This document shows, piece after piece, positions 1-5,762 of a stretch of 6,946 nt of DNA. Numbering within the stretch: the stretch's first letter is position 1; each line of letters starts with the position of its first letter. A model generated the notes under the pieces. It was not told the DNA's origin and made no database searches. It saw nothing but the letters and a program-made list of their open reading frames with translations. The position numbers were made by a program, and so were the translations under genes. Source of the stretch: an uncultured Lachnospiraceae bacterium (GTDB lineage: Bacteria > Bacillota > Clostridia > Lachnospirales > Lachnospiraceae); assembly GCA_902783735.1 (NCBI GenBank), contig CACZSE010000198.1, positions 1 to 6,946 on the forward strand, given 5' to 3'.

Positions 1-1
1 A

Positions 2-967
2 AAAACGGTTTTGGATGAACAGACTAAGAAGCTTTTGACACAGTACAGTTCCAGAGCGGGAGAGATACTCAACAAATATGTTAAGGGGGAGGAGAGAAGC
101 TTTACCATAATAGCATTTCCCACTCCTGCCATCGGATCGGATTTTGAAGATATTTTTAATGAGACCGTCAAGATTAATACTCTGGATTATGAGCTCTACA
201 GAGACATGCAGCAGATACTTATCGATAAGCTTGATACTGCAGAGTATGTAAGGATCAGGGGCAGGAACGGCAATAAGACCGATCTGAAGGTCAGCCTTGT
301 CGAGATCAACGATCCGAACAAGGAGACAAAATTTGAAAATTGTGTGGCGGATGTCAATATTCCGGTTGGTGAAGTATTCACATCTCCGAAGCTTGAAGGC
401 ACGGAAGGTGTTCTACATGTCAAAGAAGTATTTCTAAACGGCATTCGTTTCGTCGATTTGACGTTTGATTTTAAGGACGGAATAATAGATAATATAAGCT
501 GTGGTAATTATGCGGATAAAGAGGAGTGCAAGAAGTTTATCGACACATATCTGCTGTTCAATCACGAGACACTTCCGATGGGAGAATTTGCGATCGGTAC
601 CAATACCGTTGCATACCGGGCCATCAAAAAGTACGGATTGGAAGCTGTCATGCCTATTTTGATCGCTGAAAAGACCGGGCCTCATTTTGCCGTGGGTGAT
701 ACTTGTTATTCACATGAAGAGGAAGTTGAAACATTCAACCCCGATAAAAAGAAGATCATTGCAAAAGAAAACAGCTTTTCAAAGAAACGTGATGAAGATC
801 CGCAAAAAGCATATTTTAACTGTCATACGGACATTACCATACCGTATGATGAATTGGGGAGCCTGATCGCTGTCACTGCTAAGGGAGAAGAGATCGAACT
901 GTTACGGGACGGAAGATTTGTAACAGAAGGACTGGAAATATTAAATGAACCTTTAAGTGACATCTGA
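2..967 (+). CDS. M29-family metallo-aminopeptidase (leucyl aminopeptidase / aminopeptidase T type), C-terminal part, 5' truncated by window
   Basis: The protein is a cytosolic metal-dependent exopeptidase that removes N-terminal amino acids from peptides. The frame is open to the left edge, so the TTG at position 11 is probably not the real start. In the roughly 410-residue M29 enzymes the first metal-binding Glu lies near residue 250, but here it is only about 120 residues in, so over 100 residues are missing upstream. Counting from the TTG codon, the expected dinuclear metal ligands are all visible in order: Glu121 in IPVGEVFTSP, Glu192 in GEFAIGTN, His225 in GPHFAVGD with Tyr233 after it, and His272/Asp274 in CHTDITIP. 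The catalytic half therefore looks intact. Some clostridial members are longer than 410 residues and this may be one of those. It ends 28 nt before purE on the same strand and is probably cotranscribed with it. The family call is firm; substrate preference cannot be read from the sequence. Confidence 0.88.
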   Translation, partial: KTVLDEQTKKLLTQYSSRAGEILNKYVKGEERSFTIIAFPTPAIGSDFEDIFNETVKINTLDYELYRDMQQILIDKLDTAEYVRIRGRNGNKTDLKVSLVEINDPNKETKFENCVADVNIPVGEVFTSPKLEGTEGVLHVKEVFLNGIRFVDLTFDFKDGIIDNISCGNYADKEECKKFIDTYLLFNHETLPMGEFAIGTNTVAYRAIKKYGLEAVMPILIAEKTGPHFAVGDTCYSHEEEVETFNPDKKKIIAKENSFSKKRDEDPQKAYFNCHTDITIPYDELGSLIAVTAKGEEIELLRDGRFVTEGLEILNEPLSDI

Positions 968-982
968 TCGGATTTAAGGAAA

Positions 983-988
983 AAGGAG
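983..988 (+). promoter_or_regulatory. Ribosome binding site of purE
   Basis: AAGGAG lies 7 nt before the purE ATG at 996 and fixes that start. The 28-nt gap from the aminopeptidase stop holds little else: no hairpin with a T-run and no room for a full promoter, which argues for cotranscription. Confidence 0.75.
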
Positions 989-995
989 AAGAGTT

Positions 996-1502
996 ATGCC
1001 ACAAGTCGGAATAGTTATGGGAAGCGATTCGGATATGCCTGTTATGAGCAAGGCTGCCGAGATCTTGGACAAATTTGGGATTACATATGATATGAATATC
1101 ATATCTGCTCACAGAGAACCGCAGGAATTCTTTAATTATGCAAATAATGCCGAACAGAGAGGCTATAAGGTGATCATAGCCGGTGCCGGGATGGCTGCAC
1201 ATCTTCCGGGTATGTGCGCAGCGATCTTTCCGTTACCCGTTATCGGTATCCCCATGCATACAACCAGTCTGGGCGGAAAAGATTCATTATATTCGATCGT
1301 TCAGATGCCCAGCGGAATACCGGTTGCGACAGTTGCTATAAACGGTGGAACAAATGCGGGGATCCTGGCGGCAAAGATATTGGCTACATCCGATAAAGCG
1401 CTTCTTGAAAAGCTTAAAGCATATAAAGAAGAGCTTAGAGAACAGGTTGGCGCCAAAGATGCAAGACTTGGTGAAGTAGGATATAAAAACTATAACAAAT
1501 AA
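996..1502 (+). CDS. purE: N5-carboxyaminoimidazole ribonucleotide mutase (PurE, class I)
   Basis: PurE makes CAIR in step 6 of de novo purine synthesis. Class I enzymes rearrange N5-CAIR, which PurK makes from AIR, bicarbonate and ATP. The 168-residue protein matches the usual bacterial length. Visible motifs are the phosphate/ribose-binding GSDSDMPVM at residues 9-17, SAHRE at 37-41 with the catalytic-type His39, [12 protein letters not shown] at 62-73, and [16 protein letters not shown] at 97-112. The Arg after SAH indicates class I; class II AIR carboxylases usually have SAHK there and lack AAHLPG. E. coli has GAGGAAHLPG and SAHRTP where this protein has [10 protein letters not shown] and SAHREP. 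The start follows a good AAGGAG site. purM begins 14 nt after the stop. No purK is present in the window, although class I normally needs it. Confidence 0.96.
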   Translation: MPQVGIVMGSDSDMPVMSKAAEILDKFGITYDMNIISAHREPQEFFNYANNAEQRGYKVIIAGAGMAAHLPGMCAAIFPLPVIGIPMHTTSLGGKDSLYSIVQMPSGIPVATVAINGGTNAGILAAKILATSDKALLEKLKAYKEELREQVGAKDARLGEVGYKNYNK

Positions 1503-1516
1503 AAGAGGAGAAGATT

Positions 1517-2542
1517 ATGGATTACAAGAAGGCCGGAGTTGATATTGAGGCAGGCTACAAATCGGTTGAGCTTATGAAAGCATTTGTCAAAGAGACAAAC
1601 AGACCGGAGGTTTTAGGCGGACTCGGCGGGTTTGCCGGAGCATTTTCCATGGAAAGATTTAAGGATATGGAAAAGCCTACACTTGTATCGGGAACAGACG
1701 GATGCGGAACAAAGGTTAAGCTTGCATTTCTCATGGATAAGCATGATACCATCGGCATCGATGCTGTAGCAATGTGCGTAAATGATATCGCATGCGGTGG
1801 AGGGGAACCCTTATTCTTCTTAGATTATATTGCATGCGGTAAGAATTATCCGGAAAAGATAGCTACTATCGTAAAAGGTGTGGCTGAAGGCTGCAAACAG
1901 GCAGGATGTGCTCTTATAGGAGGAGAGACTGCCGAACATCCGGGACTAATGCCCGAAGACGAATACGATCTTGCCGGATTTGCCGTAGGAATAGTAGATG
2001 AAAAAGAGATAATAACAGGTGCGGATCTTAAGGCAGGCGATGTTTTGATAGGACTTGCTTCCAGCGGTGTGCACAGCAACGGCTTTTCGCTTGTAAGAAA
2101 AGTGTTTGACATGACAAAGGAAAGCCTCGATACATATTATGATGAGCTTGGCGGAAAGCTTGGGGATGTGCTCATTGAGCCCACCCGCATATATGTAAAA
2201 GCTCTCAAGGCCGCTAAAGACGCAGGCATAAAGCTAAAAGCCTGCAGTCATATCACAGGTGGCGGATTTTATGAAAATGTTCCCCGTATGCTCTCGGACA
2301 ATACGCATGCGGTGATAAAAAAAGATTCGTATCCGGTACCTCCCATTTTCGGACTCATGAAGAAAAAAGCGGATCTTGACGAGGATATGATGTATAACAC
2401 ATTTAACATGGGACTCGGCATGGTGATCGCTGTAGATAAAGATGATGTTGAAAATGCGATCAAAGCATTTGAGAGCGCAGGAGACAAGGCATATGTGGTC
2501 GGTGAGATCACGGAAGGCAAAAAGGGAGTAACCTTATGCTGA
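1517..2542 (+). CDS. purM: Phosphoribosylformylglycinamidine cyclo-ligase (AIR synthetase, PurM)
   Basis: PurM closes the imidazole ring, converting FGAM plus ATP to AIR, ADP and phosphate, in the cytosol. Its product goes to the PurK/PurE step encoded just upstream. At 341 residues it is the normal family length (E. coli 345). Motifs run in the expected order: [11 protein letters not shown] at 3-13, the glycine-rich [13 protein letters not shown] at 58-70, AMCVNDI at 85-91, [11 protein letters not shown] at 135-145, [15 protein letters not shown] at 180-194, HITGGG at 245-250 and FNMGLGMV at 296-303. Two motif residues differ from E. coli: Cys63 replaces the Val of GTDGVGTK, and HPGLM replaces the MPGMY type. 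I believe both are common in Lachnospiraceae and not damaging. AGAGGAG at 1504-1510 lies 6 nt before the ATG. The last 7 nt overlap purN, suggesting translational coupling. Confidence 0.97.
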   Translation: MDYKKAGVDIEAGYKSVELMKAFVKETNRPEVLGGLGGFAGAFSMERFKDMEKPTLVSGTDGCGTKVKLAFLMDKHDTIGIDAVAMCVNDIACGGGEPLFFLDYIACGKNYPEKIATIVKGVAEGCKQAGCALIGGETAEHPGLMPEDEYDLAGFAVGIVDEKEIITGADLKAGDVLIGLASSGVHSNGFSLVRKVFDMTKESLDTYYDELGGKLGDVLIEPTRIYVKALKAAKDAGIKLKACSHITGGGFYENVPRMLSDNTHAVIKKDSYPVPPIFGLMKKKADLDEDMMYNTFNMGLGMVIAVDKDDVENAIKAFESAGDKAYVVGEITEGKKGVTLC

Positions 2543-3159
2543 ATATCGTAGTATGCGTTTCCGGTGGCGGAACAAATCTTCAGGCTATAATCGATAAGAT
2601 AAATAACGGCGAGATATCAAATGCAAAGATAGTCGGAGTCATATCCAATAACTACGGTGTTAAAGCTTTGGAGAGAGCCGCATCGGCAGGTATCGATGCA
2701 AAGGTTGTATCTCCCAAGGATTTTGCATCCAGAGAAGAATTTAATGATGCCTTGTTGAAAACTGTAAAGGAATATGAACCGGGGCTTGTTGTTCTTGCCG
2801 GCTTTTTGGTAAACATACCTGAGGCTTTTGTAAAAGAATTTAAAGAAAAGATAATAAACATCCATCCATCTCTGATACCTTCCTTCTGCGGAGTAGGATA
2901 TTACGGGCTGAAGGTACATGAGGCTGTTCTGAAAAGAGGAGTCAAGGTTACGGGTGCGACCGCTCATTTTGTGGATGAGGGTACCGATACAGGACCTATC
3001 ATATTGCAGAAAGCGGTATACGTGGAACCGGACGACACACCTAAAACGCTTCAGCAAAGAGTAATGGAACAGGCTGAATGGGAGATACTCCCGTTGGCAA
3101 TAGATCATTTTGCAAACAACAGATTACACGTAACCGGTTCAAAAGTAACGATCGGTTGA
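2536..3159 (+). CDS. purN: Phosphoribosylglycinamide formyltransferase (GAR transformylase, PurN)
   Basis: PurN transfers a formyl group from 10-formyl-tetrahydrofolate to GAR, giving FGAR (step 3). The 207 residues match the folate-dependent PurN family (E. coli 212), not the ATP-grasp PurT. Residues seen are the nucleotide-binding loop [10 protein letters not shown] at 9-18, [11 protein letters not shown] at 85-95, and the catalytic triad equivalents Asn108 and His110 in [11 protein letters not shown] and Asp151 in [10 protein letters not shown]. Between the NIHPS motif and the next helix there are about four or five extra residues (CGVGYYG, 118-124) compared with E. coli; this looks like a clostridial subfamily feature. 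The ATG lies inside the last codons of purM, with a GGGAG site at 2524-2528. purD, the preceding enzyme in the pathway, begins 10 nt after the stop, so the GAR producer and consumer are adjacent. Confidence 0.96.
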   Translation: MLNIVVCVSGGGTNLQAIIDKINNGEISNAKIVGVISNNYGVKALERAASAGIDAKVVSPKDFASREEFNDALLKTVKEYEPGLVVLAGFLVNIPEAFVKEFKEKIINIHPSLIPSFCGVGYYGLKVHEAVLKRGVKVTGATAHFVDEGTDTGPIILQKAVYVEPDDTPKTLQQRVMEQAEWEILPLAIDHFANNRLHVTGSKVTIG

Positions 3160-3172
3160 GGAGGTCAATGTG
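3158..3172 (+). promoter_or_regulatory. Ribosome binding site and GTG start region of purD
   Basis: GAGGAGG at 3158-3164 overlaps the purN stop codon (3157-3159) and is the strongest Shine-Dalgarno match in the window. It lies 5 nt before the in-frame GTG at 3170. An out-of-frame ATG at 3168-3170 is only 3 nt from the site and is followed at once by TGA, so it cannot encode a protein. The GTG is the start that gives the conserved N-terminus MKVLIIGSGGREH. Confidence 0.7.
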
Positions 3173-4453
3173 AAAGTACTTATAATAGGCTCCGGCGGCA
3201 GAGAGCATGCGATCGCTGTCAGCATGAAAAAGAGTAAGAGAGTAGATAAGATATACTGTGTACCGGGAAATGCAGGCATAGCACAGATAGCCGAATGCGA
3301 CAGTTCCATCGGTGTCATGGAGTTTGATAAGATAGTTGCATATGCAAAAAAAATAAATCCCGATCTTATATTTGTTGCTCCCGACGATCCGTTGGTAGGA
3401 GGACTTGTAGACGTCCTTGAAGCTGAGGGATTCAGAACCTTCGGACCCAGAAAAAATGCTGCGATATTGGAAGGAAGCAAAGCTTTCTCAAAGGATCTGA
3501 TGAAAAAGTACAACATACCGACTGCTGCGTATGAAACTTTTGACGATCCCGATAAAGCCATTAAATATCTTGAAAGTATAGACATGCCGGTAGTAATTAA
3601 GGCAGACGGACTTGCTCTCGGAAAAGGTGTTCTTATATGTAATGATCTTGACGAGGCAAAAGCAGGTGTTAAAGAGATCATGCTCGATAAGCATTTCGGA
3701 GATTCGGGCAACAAGATCGTTGTAGAAGAGTTTATGACGGGAAGAGAAGTATCGGTTCTGTCATATGTGGATGGAAAGACAATAAAGACCATGACATCCG
3801 CTCAGGACCATAAGAGAGCTTTAGACGGAGACCAAGGCCTTAACACGGGCGGTATGGGTAATTTTTCTCCAAGTCCCTTTTATACAAAAGAGATCGATGA
3901 TTTCTGCCAAAAGTATATTTATCAGCCCACTGTCGATGCCATGGCTGCTGAAGGCAGAGAGTTTAAAGGAATAATATTCTTTGGACTTATGTTAACCGAT
4001 AAGGGACCTAAGGTTCTTGAATATAATGCAAGATTCGGCGATCCCGAGGCACAGGTCGTACTTTGCAGACAGAAGAACGATATCATGGATGTAGTAGATG
4101 CATGTATCGACGGAACGCTCGATCAGATCGATCTTGAGTTTGAGGACAACGCCGCAGTATGTGTTATACTTGCCAGTGAAGGATATCCTGTTTCATATGA
4201 AAAAGGCAAAGTGATAACGGGCCTTGAGAACTTTGATAATAAAGAAGATTATTATTGTTTCCATGCCGGAACAAAGGAAATCAATGGACAAATAGTAACA
4301 AATGGTGGTAGAGTATTAGGCGTGACGGCGGTCGGAAAAGATCTTAAGGAAGCAAGAAGAAAAGCATATGAGGCTACGAACTGGGTCTCATTTGATAATA
4401 AGTACATGAGAAGCGATATAGGAAAAGCTATCGATGAAGCGGAAAGGAATTAG
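3170..4453 (+). CDS. purD: Phosphoribosylamine-glycine ligase (GAR synthetase, PurD)
   Basis: PurD joins glycine to 5-phosphoribosylamine using ATP, giving GAR (step 2 of purine synthesis). At 427 residues it has the usual length of monofunctional bacterial PurD. The order is an N-terminal domain with VLIIGSGGREHAIA at 3-16, a linker with FGPRKNAAILEGSKAFSK at 91-108, then the ATP-grasp domain with VVIKADGLALGKGV at 141-154, VVEEFMTGREVSVLSYVDG at 184-202, the glycine-rich GDQGLNTGGMGNFSPSPF at 220-237 and the metal-binding KVLEYNARFGDPEAQ at 281-295, and finally a C-terminal domain with GYPVSYEKGK at 338-347 and the terminal DIGKAI. Where many PurDs read PEAPLVAGLVD this one has PDDPLVGGLVD (71-81), a mild variant. 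It starts with GTG behind a strong ribosome binding site. It is the last purine gene here; the SH3 gene follows after 4 nt. Confidence 0.97.
   Translation: MKVLIIGSGGREHAIAVSMKKSKRVDKIYCVPGNAGIAQIAECDSSIGVMEFDKIVAYAKKINPDLIFVAPDDPLVGGLVDVLEAEGFRTFGPRKNAAILEGSKAFSKDLMKKYNIPTAAYETFDDPDKAIKYLESIDMPVVIKADGLALGKGVLICNDLDEAKAGVKEIMLDKHFGDSGNKIVVEEFMTGREVSVLSYVDGKTIKTMTSAQDHKRALDGDQGLNTGGMGNFSPSPFYTKEIDDFCQKYIYQPTVDAMAAEGREFKGIIFFGLMLTDKGPKVLEYNARFGDPEAQVVLCRQKNDIMDVVDACIDGTLDQIDLEFEDNAAVCVILASEGYPVSYEKGKVITGLENFDNKEDYYCFHAGTKEINGQIVTNGGRVLGVTAVGKDLKEARRKAYEATNWVSFDNKYMRSDIGKAIDEAERN
4443..4448 (+). promoter_or_regulatory. Ribosome binding site deciding the SH3-protein start
   Basis: AAAGGA lies 9 nt before the ATG at 4458, inside the last codons of purD. 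An earlier in-frame ATG at 4434 has an AGGA at 4420-4423, ten nt upstream, so it cannot be excluded. I prefer 4458 because it leaves a compact signal peptide and does not overlap purD. Confidence 0.45.
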
Positions 4454-4457
4454 GGAA

Positions 4458-5702
4458 ATGGAAATAAAGAATGCAGTTAAGAGCTTGCTTACTGCTACCA
4501 TAGTAACGACAACGTTGTATATAGGAGCGTTCGGAGCATTTGCGGCAGGAACCTGTAAGGTATCGGCTGATGCTGCCAAGATAAGAGAAACAGCAAGTAC
4601 TTCGGCTGAAGTAGTGGGGAGTACGGTAAAAGGAAGCAAGTTGGACGTCTTATCTTCAACTAAAGACGGAAACGGTTATACCTGGTATAAGGTTTATGTG
4701 GACGGAAATACTACCGGATATATCAGAGCAGACCTGGTAAGCGATGTTAAAGGAGACATATCTTCGGATTCATCTTCAAATTCATCATCGTCTTCAAGCA
4801 ACAACGATTCATCATCATCACAGTCTCAGACAGTGGAAGAGGTTTCGACTACTGTAGTAGAGCCCTGTGAATTTACTAAGGGTGTGACAGTTGATACGGT
4901 AAGTGTAAGAGAATCGGCATCAACAAAGTCAAATAAGAAAGCTACAGCCAACGCAGGTCAGGAGCTTTCCATTACAGGTCAGGCAACGGGAAGTGATTCC
5001 AAGATATGGTATCAGATCAGTTTTGACGGTGTTGAAGGATTCATAAGATCCGATCTTGTAAATACCGATGTGGCTACTGAACCCGAAGAAGAGATAACGG
5101 ATTCTGAGGAGACCATAAGCGAAGAAGTTGAAGAACCCGCACCGATATCTGTTCCGAACAATGACTATGAACTCAGATATGAGCCCAACAATGACGGAGT
5201 AGATACATGGTATCTTTACGATCATATAAAGGGTACAAGACAGAGCATAGACAATATCAATGCGGTAATGCAGCAGAGTCAGACCATGCAGGCCGGCGAC
5301 AGTGAAGATGCCGCAAAGTATAAAAAGATCGTTATTATCATGGGTATTGTTATTCTTGTCCTGGTTATAGTGGTATCGATCCTTTTGTTCAAACTTAGAG
5401 ACTCATATGAAGATTGGGAAGATGAGGACGAGGAAGATCCTTATGAAGAGGAAGAGCCTGAGCCTGTAAAACCGGTTAAGAAGACAGTGGCTAAGAAAGC
5501 TCCCGTAGTTAAAGAGGAAGAACTTGATGAAGACGATGATGACATCAAGATCGTAACCAAAAAAGGTAAGCCTAAGAAGGCATCGGCTATAACAAAGCCT
5601 TCTAAGTCACTGCAGGAAGACAGAAAAGAGGCATGGCAGTCAAAGAATTTCCTTGATATAGATGACGATATGGAATTTGAATTTTTAGACATCGATAAAT
5701 AA
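4458..5702 (+). CDS. Bitopic membrane protein with signal peptide, two extracellular SH3b domains and a charged cytoplasmic tail
   Basis: I do not recognise a named gene. Numbered from the ATG at 4458 (414 residues), residues 1-30 form a signal peptide: a short Lys-containing start, a hydrophobic stretch, then AFGAFAAG as a likely cleavage region. Bacterial SH3 domain 1 spans about 33-95 (AKIRETAST, TWYKVYVDG, GYIRADLV). A Ser/Asn/Asp linker spans 102-123. SH3 domain 2 spans about 137-201 (VSVRESAST, IWYQISFDG, GFIRSDLV). An acidic linker follows (208-228), then a polar segment, one transmembrane helix at about 291-311 (IVIIMGIVILVLVIVV) and a tail of about 100 residues with alternating acidic and Lys-rich blocks, ending DDDMEFEFLDIDK. 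The predicted topology is SH3 domains outside and tail inside. SH3b domains often bind peptidoglycan, so a wall-facing anchor or sensor is plausible, but this is inference. The next in-frame ATG upstream (4434) would add eight residues and overlap purD by 20 nt. Confidence 0.85.
   Translation: MEIKNAVKSLLTATIVTTTLYIGAFGAFAAGTCKVSADAAKIRETASTSAEVVGSTVKGSKLDVLSSTKDGNGYTWYKVYVDGNTTGYIRADLVSDVKGDISSDSSSNSSSSSSNNDSSSSQSQTVEEVSTTVVEPCEFTKGVTVDTVSVRESASTKSNKKATANAGQELSITGQATGSDSKIWYQISFDGVEGFIRSDLVNTDVATEPEEEITDSEETISEEVEEPAPISVPNNDYELRYEPNNDGVDTWYLYDHIKGTRQSIDNINAVMQQSQTMQAGDSEDAAKYKKIVIIMGIVILVLVIVVSILLFKLRDSYEDWEDEDEEDPYEEEEPEPVKPVKKTVAKKAPVVKEEELDEDDDDIKIVTKKGKPKKASAITKPSKSLQEDRKEAWQSKNFLDIDDDMEFEFLDIDK
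4761..4826 (+). repeat. Low-complexity Ser-codon tract encoding the linker between the two SH3 domains
   Basis: The stretch is dominated by TCA/TCT/TCG serine codons with a few AAT/AAC and GAT/GAC codons, including short TCA runs. It encodes residues 102-123, a flexible linker between the SH3 domains. Such tracts can change length by slippage in multiples of three without breaking the frame. Confidence 0.7.
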
Positions 5703-5715
5703 GTTACATGATAAT
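5686..5715 (+). promoter_or_regulatory. Weak candidate promoter for clpC
   Basis: TAGACA (5686-5691) is one base from the -35 consensus TTGACA. GATAAT (5710-5715), one base from TATAAT, follows after an 18-nt spacer. The -35 lies in the last codons of the SH3 gene. Transcription would begin near 5722, inside the left arm of the hairpin at 5715-5744, so a transcript from here would not form that hairpin. By chance such a match is not rare in AT-rich DNA, so confidence is low. Confidence 0.22.
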
Positions 5716-5744
5716 ATGCATTCAGGGGGAACTCTGGGTGCATA
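5715..5744 (+). other. Hairpin in the SH3 gene-clpC intergenic region
   Basis: Bases 5715-5725 can pair with 5734-5744 to give an 11-bp RNA stem (TATGCATTCAG against CTGGGTGCATA) with two internal G-U pairs and an 8-nt loop rich in G. No T-run follows on the + strand, and none lies beyond it on the - strand, so it is not a textbook intrinsic terminator. It could attenuate read-through into clpC, protect the 3' end of the upstream mRNA, or be fortuitous. Confidence 0.4.
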
Positions 5745-5762
5745 ATCATTAATAGGGAAAAT

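Noticed and set aside
879..1202. A 107-codon - strand frame spanning the aminopeptidase-purE junction
   Set aside because: It covers the purE ribosome binding site and conserved PurE motifs, with no start signal of its own.
967..1516. Purine riboswitch or T-box ahead of the purine genes
   Set aside because: The 28-nt gap before purE and the 14-nt gap before purM are far too short for an aptamer.
2617..3108. A 163-codon open frame on the - strand across purN
   Set aside because: It is entirely inside purN, antisense to its catalytic motifs, and Cys/Phe/Tyr/Arg-rich in a way typical of a non-coding frame.
3139..3792. A 217-codon open frame on the - strand, antisense to purN/purD
   Set aside because: It lies opposite the highly conserved PurD N-terminal and ATP-grasp region, has Ser/Pro/Leu-rich low-information content, no ribosome binding site and no recognisable domain. 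It is a codon-bias shadow.
4761..4826. Ser-codon tract as a CRISPR-like or intergenic repeat
   Set aside because: It is an in-frame low-complexity linker with no fixed repeat unit or spacers.
5715..5744. Hairpin read as an intrinsic terminator
   Set aside because: No T-run follows the stem on either strand and two of the 11 pairs are G-U, so I list it only as a hairpin.
5441..5749. A - strand frame encoding long serine runs
   Set aside because: The serine runs are the reverse complement of the GAA/GAT/GAG acidic codons in the SH3 protein tail.
5640..5762. CtsR operator upstream of clpC
   Set aside because: I looked for paired GGTCAAA-like heptads, or their complement, and found none.
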